A stretch of 64,000 nucleotides of DNA from Diphasiastrum complanatum (lineage: Eukaryota; Streptophyta; Lycopodiopsida; Lycopodiales; Lycopodiaceae): contig CM055092.1 of NCBI GenBank assembly GCA_029204225.1, positions 60,455,401 to 60,519,400 on the forward strand, read 5' to 3'. This document shows positions 23,418 through 35,019 of the stretch, one piece after another. The number at the start of each line of letters is the position of its first letter. The stretch's first letter is position 1. The notes under the pieces are model-generated. The model did not search any database and had not been told where the DNA came from. It worked only from the letters and a program-made list of their open reading frames with translations. The translations under genes were made by a program, and so were the position numbers.

Positions 23418-24112
23418 TGACAAAATTTCCAAAATTCACACATGTGGGGAATGTCCACAAGAGTGACTGATCTTAATTAAGCTTTGTGATTGGCACTATA
23501 ACCTGATTCTAGATTGATTAACAAAATCTAGTTCAGGAGAAATGGCTAATCCACAATCTAGCATGCTAATCAACAGAATATAATAGTAATGATCAAAGAA
23601 TGAAAAAATACAAGATTTCAATGTATGAGCATTAGCCTCAACACGAGTTAGAGAGAGAGAGAGCTAGAGAGATATTGAGGTAGCTCGAGGTAGAACCATA
23701 TCTATCCATTCCAAAATGACATCTAAAGTGACATCTAGAGTCTATGTGACATTTGTCACTTGTCATGCATGAAATTCTACCAACTTTTTACAAGTGTACT
23801 AGTTCTAACTAGAAATGTCCAAATCATCATGCATGTGTCCATTAAACTTTGTGCATGCCTTGCATGTCACTATGGATCACTTACAATTAATGCATGTGAG
23901 TTGCCACGAGTTTCTACAAGCATAATCATGCTAATTCTATGTCTACAAACTATATGCAAGTTGCATTTATCAAACTAGATAATACATAACCATGTAGCTC
24001 GAGTTCTATGTACGCCAAACTTGGCATTTTGCATTAATGAGCTACATACTTGCATGGTACAACATTTGTAGCAAGCCAAGAAATCAATATGGATTGTTTT
24101 TCAATTTTAATA
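23418..24112 (-). repeat. 3' LTR of the complete Copia element (695 bp)
   Basis: Plus-strand ends are TGACAAAATT and CAATTTTAATA; the terminal CA of the partner LTR is TA here. It matches the 5' LTR except for a deletion of about 100 bp after position 23,676 and a handful of point differences. The deletion ends share the short word AGAT, typical of an illegitimate-recombination deletion. Confidence 0.93.
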
Positions 24113-24125
24113 CTCCTCCTAAAAA
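24113..24125 (-). promoter_or_regulatory. Polypurine tract of the Copia element
   Basis: The minus strand reads TTTTTAGGAGGAG directly before the 3' LTR. It is the primer site for plus-strand DNA synthesis. The same word precedes the LTR at 46,650. Confidence 0.88.
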
Positions 24126-24129
24126 TGAT

Positions 24130-27100
24130 CTATATTGATTTGAACATGGATCTTGGTATAACTCCAAGGTTGGCTCTATGCTTGTTGAAGGAACTTTTGC
24201 TCAAAGGTTTGGTGAGCATATCTGCAATGCAAGATGATGTGTCGATGTGCTCCAATTTGATCTCACCTCCAATGAGCTTCTCTCTCACGAAGTGATGTGC
24301 AACTTCGATATGTTTGCTCCTTGCATGGAATATTGGGTTGTTGGCAAGGGCTTGAGCTGAAATGTTGTCACACATGATCATAGGTATATTTTCTTTCATA
24401 ATTATCTTTAGCTCCACTAGTAACCTCTTGATCCAAAGCACTTCCTTTGTTGTTGTAGTGAGCGCCTTGTACTCAGCTTCACATGATGAGAGTGATACAG
24501 TATCTTGCTTTTTGGAAAGCCAAGATATCAAGTTTCCTCCAAGATATATGACATAAGCACTTGTAGATTTTTGATCTGCTCTATCACTTGCAAAATCCGA
24601 GTCTGAATAACCAATAATAGAAAGATCTTCACTTTTATATAATAAACCAAAATCAAAAGTTGAAGATATGTATCTAAGCACTCTCTTGGCCTTTTTCCAA
24701 TGATAAATTGAAGGATTTTGCATAGCCTGGCTCAACTTATGAACACAAAAGCTTATGTTAGGTCTAGTTATTGTGAGCCAAATTAAGGAGCCTATAAGAC
24801 TTCTAAAAAGTGTGATGTCCTCGAAGGATCTTTCATCACCTTTGTTAGAGTCCTTTACATTTTGCTCCATAGGTGTTTCTATACTCTTACAATTCAACAT
24901 ATTGAACTTTTTTAACATTGAAAGAGCATACTTAGATTGACATGTGAAAGCTTCATCTTTAAGAAAGTCAATCTCTAGTCCTAGAATATAGTGAATTTTT
25001 CCAAGATCTTGCATCTTGAACTCTTTTCCAAGTGAAATCTTGGTTTCCTCAACTAACTTGATACAACTTCCTGTCAGAATGTCAACATAAATAAGAAGGA
25101 TGACAATATCTTTATCAAAAAACTTGACATATAAGGAAGGATCATAGTTACTAAGATTAATCCTAGTGACTCAAGAAAGGTGTTAAGTCGAGAATACCAT
25201 GACCTTGGGGCTTGCTTTAATCCATATAAACTTTTGAAGAGCAAGCAAACTTTTTCATCATCATGGATGAACCCAATAGGTTGATCCATATAGATCTCTT
25301 CTTCTAGATATCCATTTAGAAATGCATTAGAAACATCTAGTTGAAGAATTTGCCAATTGAAAAAACAAGCAAGAGAAATTATGATTCTTATTGACACCAT
25401 CTTTGCAACTGGGGCAAAGGTCTCCTCATAATCAAGTTTATATACTTGAGCAAAGCCTTTAGCACAGAGCCTAGCCTTGTACTTGTTGATTGTGCCATCT
25501 TGATTATACATGACTCAAAAAACCCATTTGCAACCAATGGTATGCTTGTTGGATGGAAGATCCACAAGCTCCCATGTATTATTGGCATCAAAGCATCATA
25601 TTCTTCCTTCATGGCAAGGTACCATTCTTTTGAGTTGATAGCATCATATACATCCTTTGGCTCCTCATGAGAAATCAAATAGGCACAATTAGTGGAGTTG
25701 ATTTCCACTTTCTTTCCTCTATCTTCATAGGTAAGCCTTCTAGGCTCGGATCTTTCTCTTTGAGATCTTCTTGGTGAAAAATTCGAGGTGACTCCTCTTC
25801 AAATCTTGGCCCCATCTCTCCATGATGATCTTCAAGGGTGATGATTGGAGTATCTTTGTGAGAATCTTTGAACTCGGCCTTCTCAAGAATGTATTTTTGA
25901 TCTTCATGGAATATCACATCTCTACTCTCAATTGTAGTTGAGGTAGATGGAACATAGATCCTGTAAGCTTTCTTGTTGGATGCATATCCAACCATGATCC
26001 CTTTAACAGAATTAGGATCATCTCTTTTCCTTGTTTCCAAGGGCATATTAACAAAGCAAGTACAACCAAAAACTCTAAGGTGATCTACCTTAAGTTTTTT
26101 CTGAAACAAGACTTCAAAAGGTGTTTTTCCAGCAAGAGCATTGTGAGGTAATCTATTGCACAAATAGTTTGCACAATTTATAGCTTCACCCCAATATTCA
26201 ATAAGCAAAGAAGCTTCTACTCAAATTTCTTTACCACATTCACATAAAGATCTATTTTTCCTCTCAGCTACTCCATTTTGGGATGGAGAATAGGCACAAG
26301 AAAATTCTCTCTTTATTCTTTCACCTTCACAATAATTATGAAACTTGTTGGAGATATATTCGCCTCCTCCATCGCATCTTAAAGCTTTAACTTTGCAAGA
26401 AAACTGTTTTTCTACATAAGCTTTGAAGATAAGGAAGTGATAAAAGCCCATACCCTTTGAAGAAAGTAGATACAACCAAGTGTATCTAGTAAAGTCATCA
26501 ACAAAGGTGACAAAACATGTTGCACCACCAATACTTTTAGAAGAAAAAAAATGTACATCTGAATGTATGAGTTCCAATGGATAAGTAGTCTTTATAAAAG
26601 ACTTCTGATATGGCTTTCTGTGTGACTTTGCAATAGCACAAGCCTCACAAGGCTTGAAATCTTTAGAAAGAAATTTTGGAAGACCAATAGCCTTCTCCTT
26701 CTTAACCATAGAAGAAATACACGTACAGTTAGGATGTCCCAATCTTCTATGCCACAGCTCCTCCTTAGATAACAAAACAACTTCACAAAGGTTTGCATTC
26801 TCATAAGAATTCAACTTAAAAATTCCACCACATCTAGTTCCATCAACAAGGATCTCATCTTTTCTCTTGATAAAACAAGTATTGGAGTTGAACTTTACAT
26901 CACAACCATTATCAAGCAACTCTCCCACACTAATTAAGTTCTTTGTAAGTTTTGGAATGAAAAGAACATTAGAAAGTGCAAGAACTTTTGAAGAAGCAAG
27001 TTTCAATGGAATGTTGCCAATTCCTTGTATTGGACACTCATGATCATTAGCTGTGTAAATAGATCTCTTGAGTCCTTTGAAAGGTAAGATTGAGTCAAAT

Positions 27101-28090
27101 GACTCCTCTGAACAGCACATATGTGAAGAGGCTCCACTGTCTATGTACCAAGCTCCATCTTTCTTGAAAGGTGATGAAGAAAGACTAGACACCATAAGTG
27201 ATCCTTCTCCATCACTTGCAACAGAATCTTCTTCAATCTCTTTGGAGAGATTAGCTTGCTTGAGTTGGTTTTTCTTCTTAAAGCAATTAGAGGCATAGTG
27301 CTCCTTTTTGCCACAGAAGAAGCACTTCATTTTCTTCTTCTTGGTTTTTGAGTTAGAGAGATGAGATGTTTCATCCTCTTCACCATCTTGATCTCGATCT
27401 TTGGTTTTGTCTTTGTTGTATGCTTGAGAGAATTGGTTCTTACTTCTTCCTTTCTACTTGCCTTTGACAAAGAGGGCTTTGTCACTTCCACCATGTTTGT
27501 TCATCCTGGAGAGTTTATAGCTTTGTCTAGATTCTTCAGAAATAAGAATTTTTTGGAGAGTTTCTAGATTAGGTAACTCCTCCTTAATAGCAAAAGACTG
27601 AACAAGATTATCATAGTCATCTCTCAAGCCATTCAGTATGACTTGAACTAGCTCAACTTGGTTAATGGTAACACCAACACAGGAAAGCTCTCTATGTAAA
27701 TCTTTAACTCTCAGAACATAGTTAGATGCACTCTCTTCACTTCTTTGGAAACTTTGGAAAATCTGATTCCTAAGAGTGAGTATTCTAGAAGTATTCTTTG
27801 CTTCATAGATGGTCTTTAGTGCATCCCAAGCTTCTTTGGCTGTAGTGCAAGATCCTATCTCTCTCAAAATTTCATTAGATACATTCATCTTAATGAAATG
27901 TAGAGCCATTCTAGCTCTCTTCTTATATTTAGCAATTTCAACCTATGCTTGAGGCTCCTCCTCAACACCAAGGACAATATCCATAACATCCTGAAGAATC
28001 AAAACAGACTCCATTCTTAACTTCCAAATTGAGATTAGAAGTGTTTAGTCTTTCACTGGCTTCTAGAAGATATCCTCCCTGAGATGCCAT
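24130..28090 (-). pseudogene. Copia gag-pol of the complete element, disrupted
   Basis: The gag ATG lies at about 28,090 (MASQGGYLLEASERL) and is frameshifted within about 45 bp. Gag then continues in 27,454-27,909 (LREIGSCTTAKEAWDALKTI). A CCHC knuckle (CFFCGKKEHYASNC) and protease (WYIDSGASSHMC) follow, then gag-pre-integrase (WHRRLGHPNC, CEACAIAKSH), and integrase with HSDVHF, RCDGGGEYIS and SPSQNGVAERKNRS. A stop at about 26,221 cuts the integrase. RT has CAKGFAQVYKLDYEETFAPV, LQLDVSNAFLNGYLEEEIYM and LYGLKQAPRSWYSRL, but the catalytic YVDD reads YVDI (25,079-25,090) and the frame shifts around 25,100. RNase H (24,130-25,014) is complete, with GYSDSDFASD, SLSSCEAEYKAL and ADMLTKPLSKSSF. 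No intact polyprotein is possible. Confidence 0.92.
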
Positions 28091-28843
28091 TATAATGAAG
28101 ACTTCTTAGTTATTGGATTGAGATATGTTTGAGCTTGTTCCTATCAGACTTAGAGTTGCTGCTCTCTTCACTATAGGTATTTTCAAGGTTGAACTACCTT
28201 CCTATGTGAAACACTTGCAACTATATTTGACATGAATCTCAAATATTCCACAAGACAAGTTTTCTAGATCGACACAAAAAGTGGTTTGAGACACTTTGGC
28301 TGGTTTGAATTCTACTTTTGGCACGTGTGAAATGCTTCAAAAGAAAACACTATTGACACTCAGAAGGCTCAAAGGGTGTTCAAATACTTCAAACTCAGTC
28401 TTGATCTACAGTTTCTTGTGTTGGATGCTCAAAACAATGGATTCAGAACAAAGTATAATTGAATCAAATCAAAATGTTGTCACTCGAATTTTGGACCTAT
28501 CCCTATCCTCTTTAAGAGCTTATAACTTTTGCTAGACACATCAGATTGATTTGATTTCAATTTCTATGGAAAGTACAGATCAAATGCTTTCCATCAAGCT
28601 ATAAGACTGCTATTTTTGGATCTATAAGTAAGGATAACAAAGAGACTAAAAAACTCTGATTTTCACATGTGCGAAATTTCAGAATTCCGTACTTCCTCAA
28701 TTCAGGTCTAAAAATTCAGTTCAAGTCCGATTTGATCCAAATACACTTCAGAGAAGGGTTAGAAAAAGTGCAAAACTGCTTTTTTGCTTGATTTAGCTCT
28801 CAGTTTCTTGTACAATTAGAGTTGTTAGCATGCAAACCTTAAT
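28091..28843 (-). other. Leader of the complete Copia element
   Basis: Untranslated region between the primer-binding site and gag ATG. It has no open frame of note. Its order of short motifs (such as ATAACTTTT and repeated TTTGATT words) is shared loosely with the leaders at 29,903-30,300 and 31,040-31,760, so the three gag starts belong to related families. Confidence 0.6.
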
Positions 28844-28858
28844 GTGGCTCTGATACCA
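28844..28858 (-). promoter_or_regulatory. Primer-binding site of the Copia element
   Basis: The minus strand reads TGGTATCAGAGCCAC immediately after the 5' LTR end (TTTTGTCA). This is a perfect match to the usual initiator-Met tRNA primer site of plant LTR elements. Confidence 0.95.
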
Positions 28859-29654
28859 TGACAAAATTTCCAGAATTCACACGTGTGGGGAATGTCCACA
28901 AGAGTGACTGATCTTAATTAAGCTTTGTGATTGGCACTATAACCTGATTCTAGATTGATTAACAAAATCTAGTTCGGGAGAAATGGCTAATCCACAATCT
29001 AGCATGCTAATCAACAGAATATAATAGCAATGATCAAAGAATGAAAAATACAAGATTTCAATGTATGAGCATTAGGCTCAACACGAGTTAGAGAGAGAGA
29101 GAGAGCTAGAGAGATAACAAGCAATATTTGTGTAGATCCAAAATGACATGAGATAGCTATAAAACTTTGGTTTTTCATCATTGATTGTGTGGAGAGCTAC
29201 ACATATTTATGGAGATTGAGGTAGCTCGAGGTAGAACCATATCTATCCATTCCAAAATGACATCTAAAGTGACATCTAGAGTCTATGTGACATTTGTCAC
29301 TTGTCATGCATGAAATTCTACCAACTTTTTACAAGTGTACTAGTTCTAACTAGAAATGTCCAAATCATCATGCATGTGTCCATTAAACTTTGTGCATGCC
29401 TTGCATGTCACTATGGATCACTTACAATTAATGCATGTGAGTTGCCACGAGTTTCTACAAGCATAATCATGCTAATTCTATGTCTACAAACTATATGCAA
29501 GTTGCATTTATCAAACTAGATAATACATAACCATGTAGCTCGAGTTCTATGTACGCCAAACTTGGCATTTTGCATTAATGAGCTACATACTTGCATGGTA
29601 CAACATTTGTAGCAAGCCAAGAAATCAATATGGATTGTTTTTTCAATTTTAACA
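28859..29654 (-). repeat. 5' LTR of the complete Copia element (796 bp)
   Basis: Starts TGTTAAAATTG and ends TTTTGTCA in element orientation. It carries about 100 bp (around 29,114-29,215) missing from the 3' LTR and is thus the fuller copy. An internal 72-codon frame found in both LTRs (at 23,760 and 29,301) is identical only because the LTRs are; it is not a gene. Confidence 0.95.
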
Positions 29655-29659
29655 GTACT
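29655..29659. repeat. Target-site duplication GTACT, right copy
   Basis: Identical to 23,413-23,417 and directly adjacent to the LTR end. Confidence 0.95.
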
Positions 29660-29902
29660 CTTACCAACTTCCTTGAGAAGCTCATTGGTAACATTCAACT
29701 TTATTATATGTAGAGCCTTTTTGGCCCTCTTGTCATACCTCATTTGATATCGTTGTGTTGTTGGTCTCTCCCCCAAACCTACAACAATATCCAAAACATC
29801 ATTCATCTCAAGAAGTGATTCCATCCTCACTTTCCACAATGAATAGTTACTTGAGGTAAGCCTATCATTGGCTTCCAACATGACTCCACTTGATGTAGCC
29901 AT
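29655..29902 (-). pseudogene. Copia gag N-terminus interrupted by the complete element
   Basis: The minus-strand ATG at 29,902 begins MATSSGVMLEANDRLTSSNY, followed by SLWKVRMESLLEMNDVLDIV and HIIKLNVTNELLKEVGKS, the standard start of a Copia gag. The frame reaches the GTACT duplication and then resumes in the same frame on the far side of the inserted element, at about 23,370-23,412 (SSKDAWYPLKKLYEL). The insertion therefore split a continuous gag. Beyond about 23,370 the sequence becomes the Gypsy RT fragment, so this host element was already truncated. Confidence 0.85.
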
Positions 29903-30774
29903 TTAGCAATGACCTGATCCTCTCTTTCAGCCTGTTTCAATGCACACACTCCTTTGAACACATTAGAGGAGTTCTAAATCCCAAAAAGACACCCTTTGTA
30001 AAGATTCTTTTTATATTTTTTCTCAATTTTTTCTTACACATGGACCAATCAAAACACTCAAATTTGAAATCTACGTAACGTAACTTTTTGAATCCACGTT
30101 TTGATTCCACACTAAAAATGGCATAACTTTTTAGTGGTAAGTCCAAATTTAGCAAAGTTTGGTGCATTAGAAAGCGCTCAACAAGGGCTTTCCAATGATA
30201 TGTTAGATGACATAGTTTTGAGCTACGAATAAAAAGTTATGGCAAATCAAAAGTATTAGTGTTATAATATTTTAATAATATAAACTACATTTTGCACGAA
30301 TTCTTAAAGAGTCTTTTTGGAGCTCAAAACTCCTCTAATGACAACAAATGTTTTCAAAAGGAAATCACAAAGATATGAAACTACTCAATTCTCTTCTAGC
30401 ACTTATACCAGGCAAATCAAGGACCTTGCATGTCTATGTGCACAGGTGGTTCATGGCTCTATAAGAAGAGGCCAAACTCGTCCCCTACTCACATATGTGA
30501 TTGAAGTTAGAAATTAGTTTTGATCTGATTCATTAGTATAAGCTCTAAATGTGATGATGTAATTACTGTATAGTTTATTTGGTTTACTATATATGGTTGT
30601 GATCAGGATGTGATCCGTTAGGATATATTGATCGGGCACTGATCCCGTAGCCGGCTACTTGGGTTAGCCGAGTAGCCACACATAAGAAGAATTAGTCTGT
30701 ACAGAGTTATTTACAGTACTTGCTATACTTGGGGGCATGTCCCAAGTTTGTCGGTCGAATTTGGCCATATTGGG
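29903..30774. other. Copia leader remnant plus unassigned repeat DNA
   Basis: 29,903-30,300 looks like the leader of the gag at 29,902. 30,540-30,774 has an A/T-rich start (ACTATATATGGTTGTGATCA) then a G-rich stretch that abuts the next gag fragment. It could be part of an LTR, but no TG/CA ends with a partner are seen. Confidence 0.35.
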
Positions 30775-31039
30775 GGGCATTCTTGGCCGATGTGCAAGGA
30801 CTAATCTCCCTCAAAATCTCATGGGAGACATTCATTTTGATGTAGTGGAGAGCCATAATAGCTCTCTTCTTGTACTTTTGTACCTCTTGAAGGACTTGAG
30901 GCTCCTCCTTAATCCCAAGTACAATATCCATCACATCTTGGAGTGTTCGAATAGACTCCATCCTCAACTTCCAAATAGAATAATTGGAAGTGGATAGCCT
31001 TTCACTTGATTCCAAAAGATAGTAACCCATTGATGCCAT
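30775..31039 (-). pseudogene. Copia gag N-terminal fragment
   Basis: The minus-strand ATG at 31,039 begins MASMGYYLLESSERLSTSNY and continues with SIWKLRMESIRTLQDVMDIV and HYIKMNVSHEILREISPC. This closely matches the gag of the complete element. Similarity stops after TSAK at about 30,775, where unrelated sequence begins. Upstream (31,040-31,760) is a leader of the same type. No matching protease or integrase follows on this strand nearby. Confidence 0.85.
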
Positions 31040-34000
31040 GTAAAATTGAAGGCTCCTTGTGAATTGGACAAGAAAGTGTTGCTTTCTCTCTTACAATAGG
31101 ATTCAATAAGGGTGTGCTACCAATTCCTATGCAAGATCTTGCAACAAAGTGAGATATGTTCCTCACTAGCTTTTCCAATCTCTCTTGATCTACATCACTC
31201 TCTCAATTGATGAAGTATGGACTAATTTTGGGTCAAGAAAACTTTGGCACATGTGAGACACTCCAAATCACCACAAAACACTCAAATGCAAGCCAATTGT
31301 ATGAAAGATTGTGGCTATGACCTCAATTTGATAACTAGATCTCAAAAAAGTATGATTGGCAAGCCTAGAAGTGAGATTTTTGATCAAACAAGCATAAGGG
31401 AGTCATAAACAAAAGTGTCCAACCAAGTTGGGTGTCCTACCCACCTTGATTCAATTGACTATAACTTTTGATTGGGAGATCCAATCACTATGAAGTCAAT
31501 TGCTACACAAACTAGACTCAAATAGCTTTCAAACTAGCTATCAAGTACCAAACTTGGATCAAACATGGAAGAGAACCACCAAAGTGAATTGGGCTATCCT
31601 TCACACATTTTTGAGTAGGGAAATCCATACAATATCACAAATGGTCCAATACTTATGATTATGAACCCTTTTGATCCAATTTTGCTTAAGATAGACGTAG
31701 CAAATGCACAACCACATAAAACTCCGTCTCAAATCTAGACTCCTGTGACAGCTAACATGCAAGCCCACACACACTCATTCAAACCAACACGAATGATAAA
31801 GCATCAAATACATGACCAAGGCCTGCCCATAAGTGGTATCTTGTCATACCAACACTTGTGCCACCTGTAGATCTGCTGCTACACCACTGGTCTCCAAATC
31901 AGGTCCTCAACCGCGGCCTGCACCTGTAACCAATATGCTCTCACATCTAAGCATATCACATAGATGTCCTCATACATCATCCAAGATCAATCATCTCGAA
32001 CCAATGAGCGCTCCAAGCCTCATCTCTAATGTATCTCCCAAACAAAGCTATGTTCCAAGCCGCTTTGCCTTGACATCCTATCCAATAAGTCTTGAAAGCT
32101 GATCCCCATCCATTTTCCATGCTCCAAGCACAAGAGTCTACCAAGGACTCAATGTATGAATGTACACAAACCTCACCATAGGCTATATTTGAGTAGCTCG
32201 CCTATCTCCCAAAGATACTGATGATAGTCTGTCTGCCTCTCCTACATCTCATATGTAGACTCAACTTCCCATGCTTGACATTGCCAACTCTGATTTGACC
32301 AGTATATAGGCCTCCCACCAAGGAGCCTATCTTACCACAACATCCATCATAGCGTCCAAGCCAAAGCAAATGCAAACTAAATCCACTATCGTGATGAATA
32401 ACTCACCCACGATCCATACCATATCAAGTAGAATAGCTCCAGAATCCTGTACCCTGTACCGTTTGATCACCAAGTATCCATTACCCACTTATAGCTCTCC
32501 AAGAATCTGTTCACCTGTAGTGCAACTAGACTCCAACTGGATCTAACCAAAAACTGCATCCTGCTTACCAAATAATGATGGATAGACACAACACGTGATG
32601 CCAACCTGGAAATAACTGTGCATATAACCATGCAGAACCTGATTACTTGCCAAAGTATCAGCTGTCACTCCCTGAGCAACCATCTCTATCCCTGCTGGCT
32701 CACAACCATGGGCATGCTAGATCCACATCACCCTGTAATGCACTCCATGCCCTCAGGATATGTACCACCCCAGGTACACTCCATGCCACCTACCTCCAAG
32801 TAGGCTTGACCCGTCCCTAGGTAGGTCACCACATGATGCACCAACTGAAGAACATCGTCCGAACATCAAATGACATATCATATCTGAGCAAGTGTAGCAT
32901 CTCCTTGACTGCCACCCCAATGGACTCTTCATCCACATACTATGCTCACTTGATGTCTCCAATCCTGGTCACCATCTTGCTAGACAAGCCGAACTCCAAA
33001 GCATCTCCTGCTCCACCTGGCTCCTAGCATCTGCTCACTCTCCCTGGCTATGTGCCACCCGACACCATGCCAATGCAAGCTTGTCCCTGAGTTGCTGCTC
33101 ATGGGATCTCGAGACCACTGTCTTCATGATCGTATAAAGATATATGGCTCTGAGTGACGTCCTCCAGGCTTTCTGATCTCACCACCTGAGAATTTGCACC
33201 ATGGGAATTCCAACAACTATGCCAAGCTTAGACTCCTGCAAATACAACCAAATGCATGCGCTTGTGATGGTAGATGCCTCCCCATCGATGCCAATGCCAA
33301 TGACTAGCCCCTTATTGTAATGCCAACCTGTACTCCCAAATGAGCACACCATGAAGTCCTTGCCATCAATGTCCCCTGTAGTAGATCTCTAGCAAAACAC
33401 TCACCACAGTGTTTGCCCTCCGATCACACCCCGTGCGATCTCCATTAGCTCTCCATCCTAGAGCTGGCTCCCAAAGCTTCACGCTTTGCCCACTTGCGTT
33501 TGTAGCTTTCTGATTCCATCATGAATCCCGCCTGTCAGTCCTGTCCATGCCAATGACTCAAGTCCATTCACAAATAGCTGCCCCCTAATGATCATCCCAT
33601 GTCATCCTGCAGTGCTATCCCTATTAGGTATCCCAATGTCATCCACGATCATGAAGATCTGAGCAACTACCCTGTAGTGCCCCACCTATATTCTCCCAAG
33701 CTAGTTCCAAGCTGCTCTTGTAAATGATTCCAAACCATTCCCTAAGAATACACTGAGATGTGAACTCCAAAGCCACCATCAAGTCCCTCGCATGACTATG
33801 CATGCCAATATCCCTCCAAGTGAACCTGTGAGATCTTCCATGGCCCAAACCAAACGATCTGCACCTTGTCATAATTGGAATCTGCATCCCTGATGCAATA
33901 CTAATATGGCAAATTGACTTGACTTACCCTTAATGGTAGTTGACGTGTATCTCCTTGATGACAAACCTGATACACTGCTCCACAACTACAATGACTTTAT

Positions 34001-34190
34001 CAAAATTGACTTACCGACTGCAAAACCGCAAAATCATCACACTTACTACTCTCCAAGAGCATCCAAAGTGTAATTACTGACCCGTTTTTCATCCTCTGCG
34101 TGTCCCACACACAGCTCTTGCCAATGCAAGTCCGCTATCCGGCCCAATGGCTTCCAATTGGCACCACCTTGCACTTCCATCACCTGTGAC
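31040..34190. other. Copia leader then C-rich decayed DNA without a gene
   Basis: 31,040-31,760 is leader-like. From 31,800 to 34,190 the plus strand is rich in C and in CCA, CATGCCAATGCC and CTCCAAG words, with many near-repeats but no regular period. No frame longer than about 90 codons is open and no domain is recognisable on either strand. It is probably an old, heavily mutated repeat. Confidence 0.35.
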
Positions 34191-34917
34191 CACCAAAATG
34201 TGTGTACCTCCAAGCTAGCCCATATTTCTCTCCAAACGAGAAATTTTCAAGATACAGATGCGTGTGTGTAGGGTCGAAGATCTTGCGTAGTATAACCCTC
34301 CCACCTGTTGTGAGAAAGCTTCATGGCTTCAAAAGTAAACTACTCTTCCCATGCATCATGGTTGACCATGGCCTCTTAGCCACTCCTCGGCAGCATCAGG
34401 GCGCCCTACTGCATGATTTTACAGCATCGAAAAAGTCTTCCTACAGAAGAAAGATCTATGCTTTTCACTCTGTAAACCCCAGTTTTCAAACCATAGCTCT
34501 GAGAGAGGATTTCTTGGGCTATACCACATTTATCCGTGGTTTCACTTGCAGCCTCCTACACCACTAAGGTCGCCCTACTTCCAATGTTCTTCAATGCAAT
34601 TTACAGCATGCCAATTGGTGCGGTATCGACTGCAAATAAGTTGGTTTTCATTCCAAACCGTCAACACCCCACGAAACTGGATATTTCTCAAATTTCCTCC
34701 ATTTTGCACCCAATCGATCCCTATGAATTGCTACGGCTCTCTGTCACTGCTCTTTGCATACCCATGCAAGTCCCGTTGCACCAAACAGTTGTCCACACAG
34801 TGAATTATGAAGCCACCATCGATGATTTTTTCGAAATCACCGAAACTGCAAGATTCTTTGTGAATTCTCCCCGGAATCCACCTACGACGATCGTTCTGAT
34901 CTTCCCCGAAGCTCATC
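34191..34917. other. Unassigned sequence upstream of an LTR remnant
   Basis: Plus-strand frames at 34,202-34,567 and 34,536-35,108 are open for 121 and 190 codons. The second runs straight into the LTR remnant and primer site, so it is not a protein gene. Two near-repeats share the words GCCCTACT and TTTACAGCAT (about 34,400-34,430 and 34,570-34,610). No family is recognised. Confidence 0.3.
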
Positions 34918-35005
34918 TAGGATTGGGTGGGCGATTTGGCTCCATAGTCTCTTCTATTGTGTTCTCCTATCCTCATCTTAGGGGCAATCCTTTAGGGTCT
35001 TTACA
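34918..35005 (+). repeat. 3' end of a Gypsy LTR (truncated)
   Basis: The last 88 bp of a Gypsy LTR, ending TTAGGGTCTTTACA and followed by a primer-binding site. It is almost identical to the reverse complement of 44,665-44,755 and similar to the end of the LTR at 57,182-57,671. The rest of the LTR is missing on the left. Confidence 0.85.
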
Positions 35006-35006
35006 T

Positions 35007-35019
35007 TGGTATCAGAGCC
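35007..35019 (+). promoter_or_regulatory. Primer-binding site, initiator-Met type
   Basis: TGGTATCAGAGCC one base after the LTR end CTTTACA. A perfect match to the plant initiator tRNA primer site. The following leader (GCTTGGATTTGCATCCTGGA) resembles that at about 57,740-57,770. Confidence 0.93.

Larger units (their letters stand above)
23418..29654 (-). mobile_element. Complete (non-functional) Ty1/copia element, 6.2 kb
   Basis: All structural parts are present in minus orientation: a 5' LTR (28,859-29,654), primer-binding site, leader, gag, protease, integrase, RT, RNase H, polypurine tract and 3' LTR (23,418-24,112), flanked by a perfect 5-bp GTACT duplication. The LTRs differ at only about eight positions by eye apart from one deletion of about 100 bp, so this is the youngest insertion recognisable in the window. 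Element orientation and the flanking reading frame show it landed inside the gag of another Copia element. Frameshifts, a stop and an altered RT motif make it unable to encode its own movement. Confidence 0.95.

Noticed and set aside
23760-23978. 72-codon frame also found identically at 29,301-29,519
   Set aside because: Both lie inside the two LTRs of one Copia; identity reflects the LTRs, not a gene.
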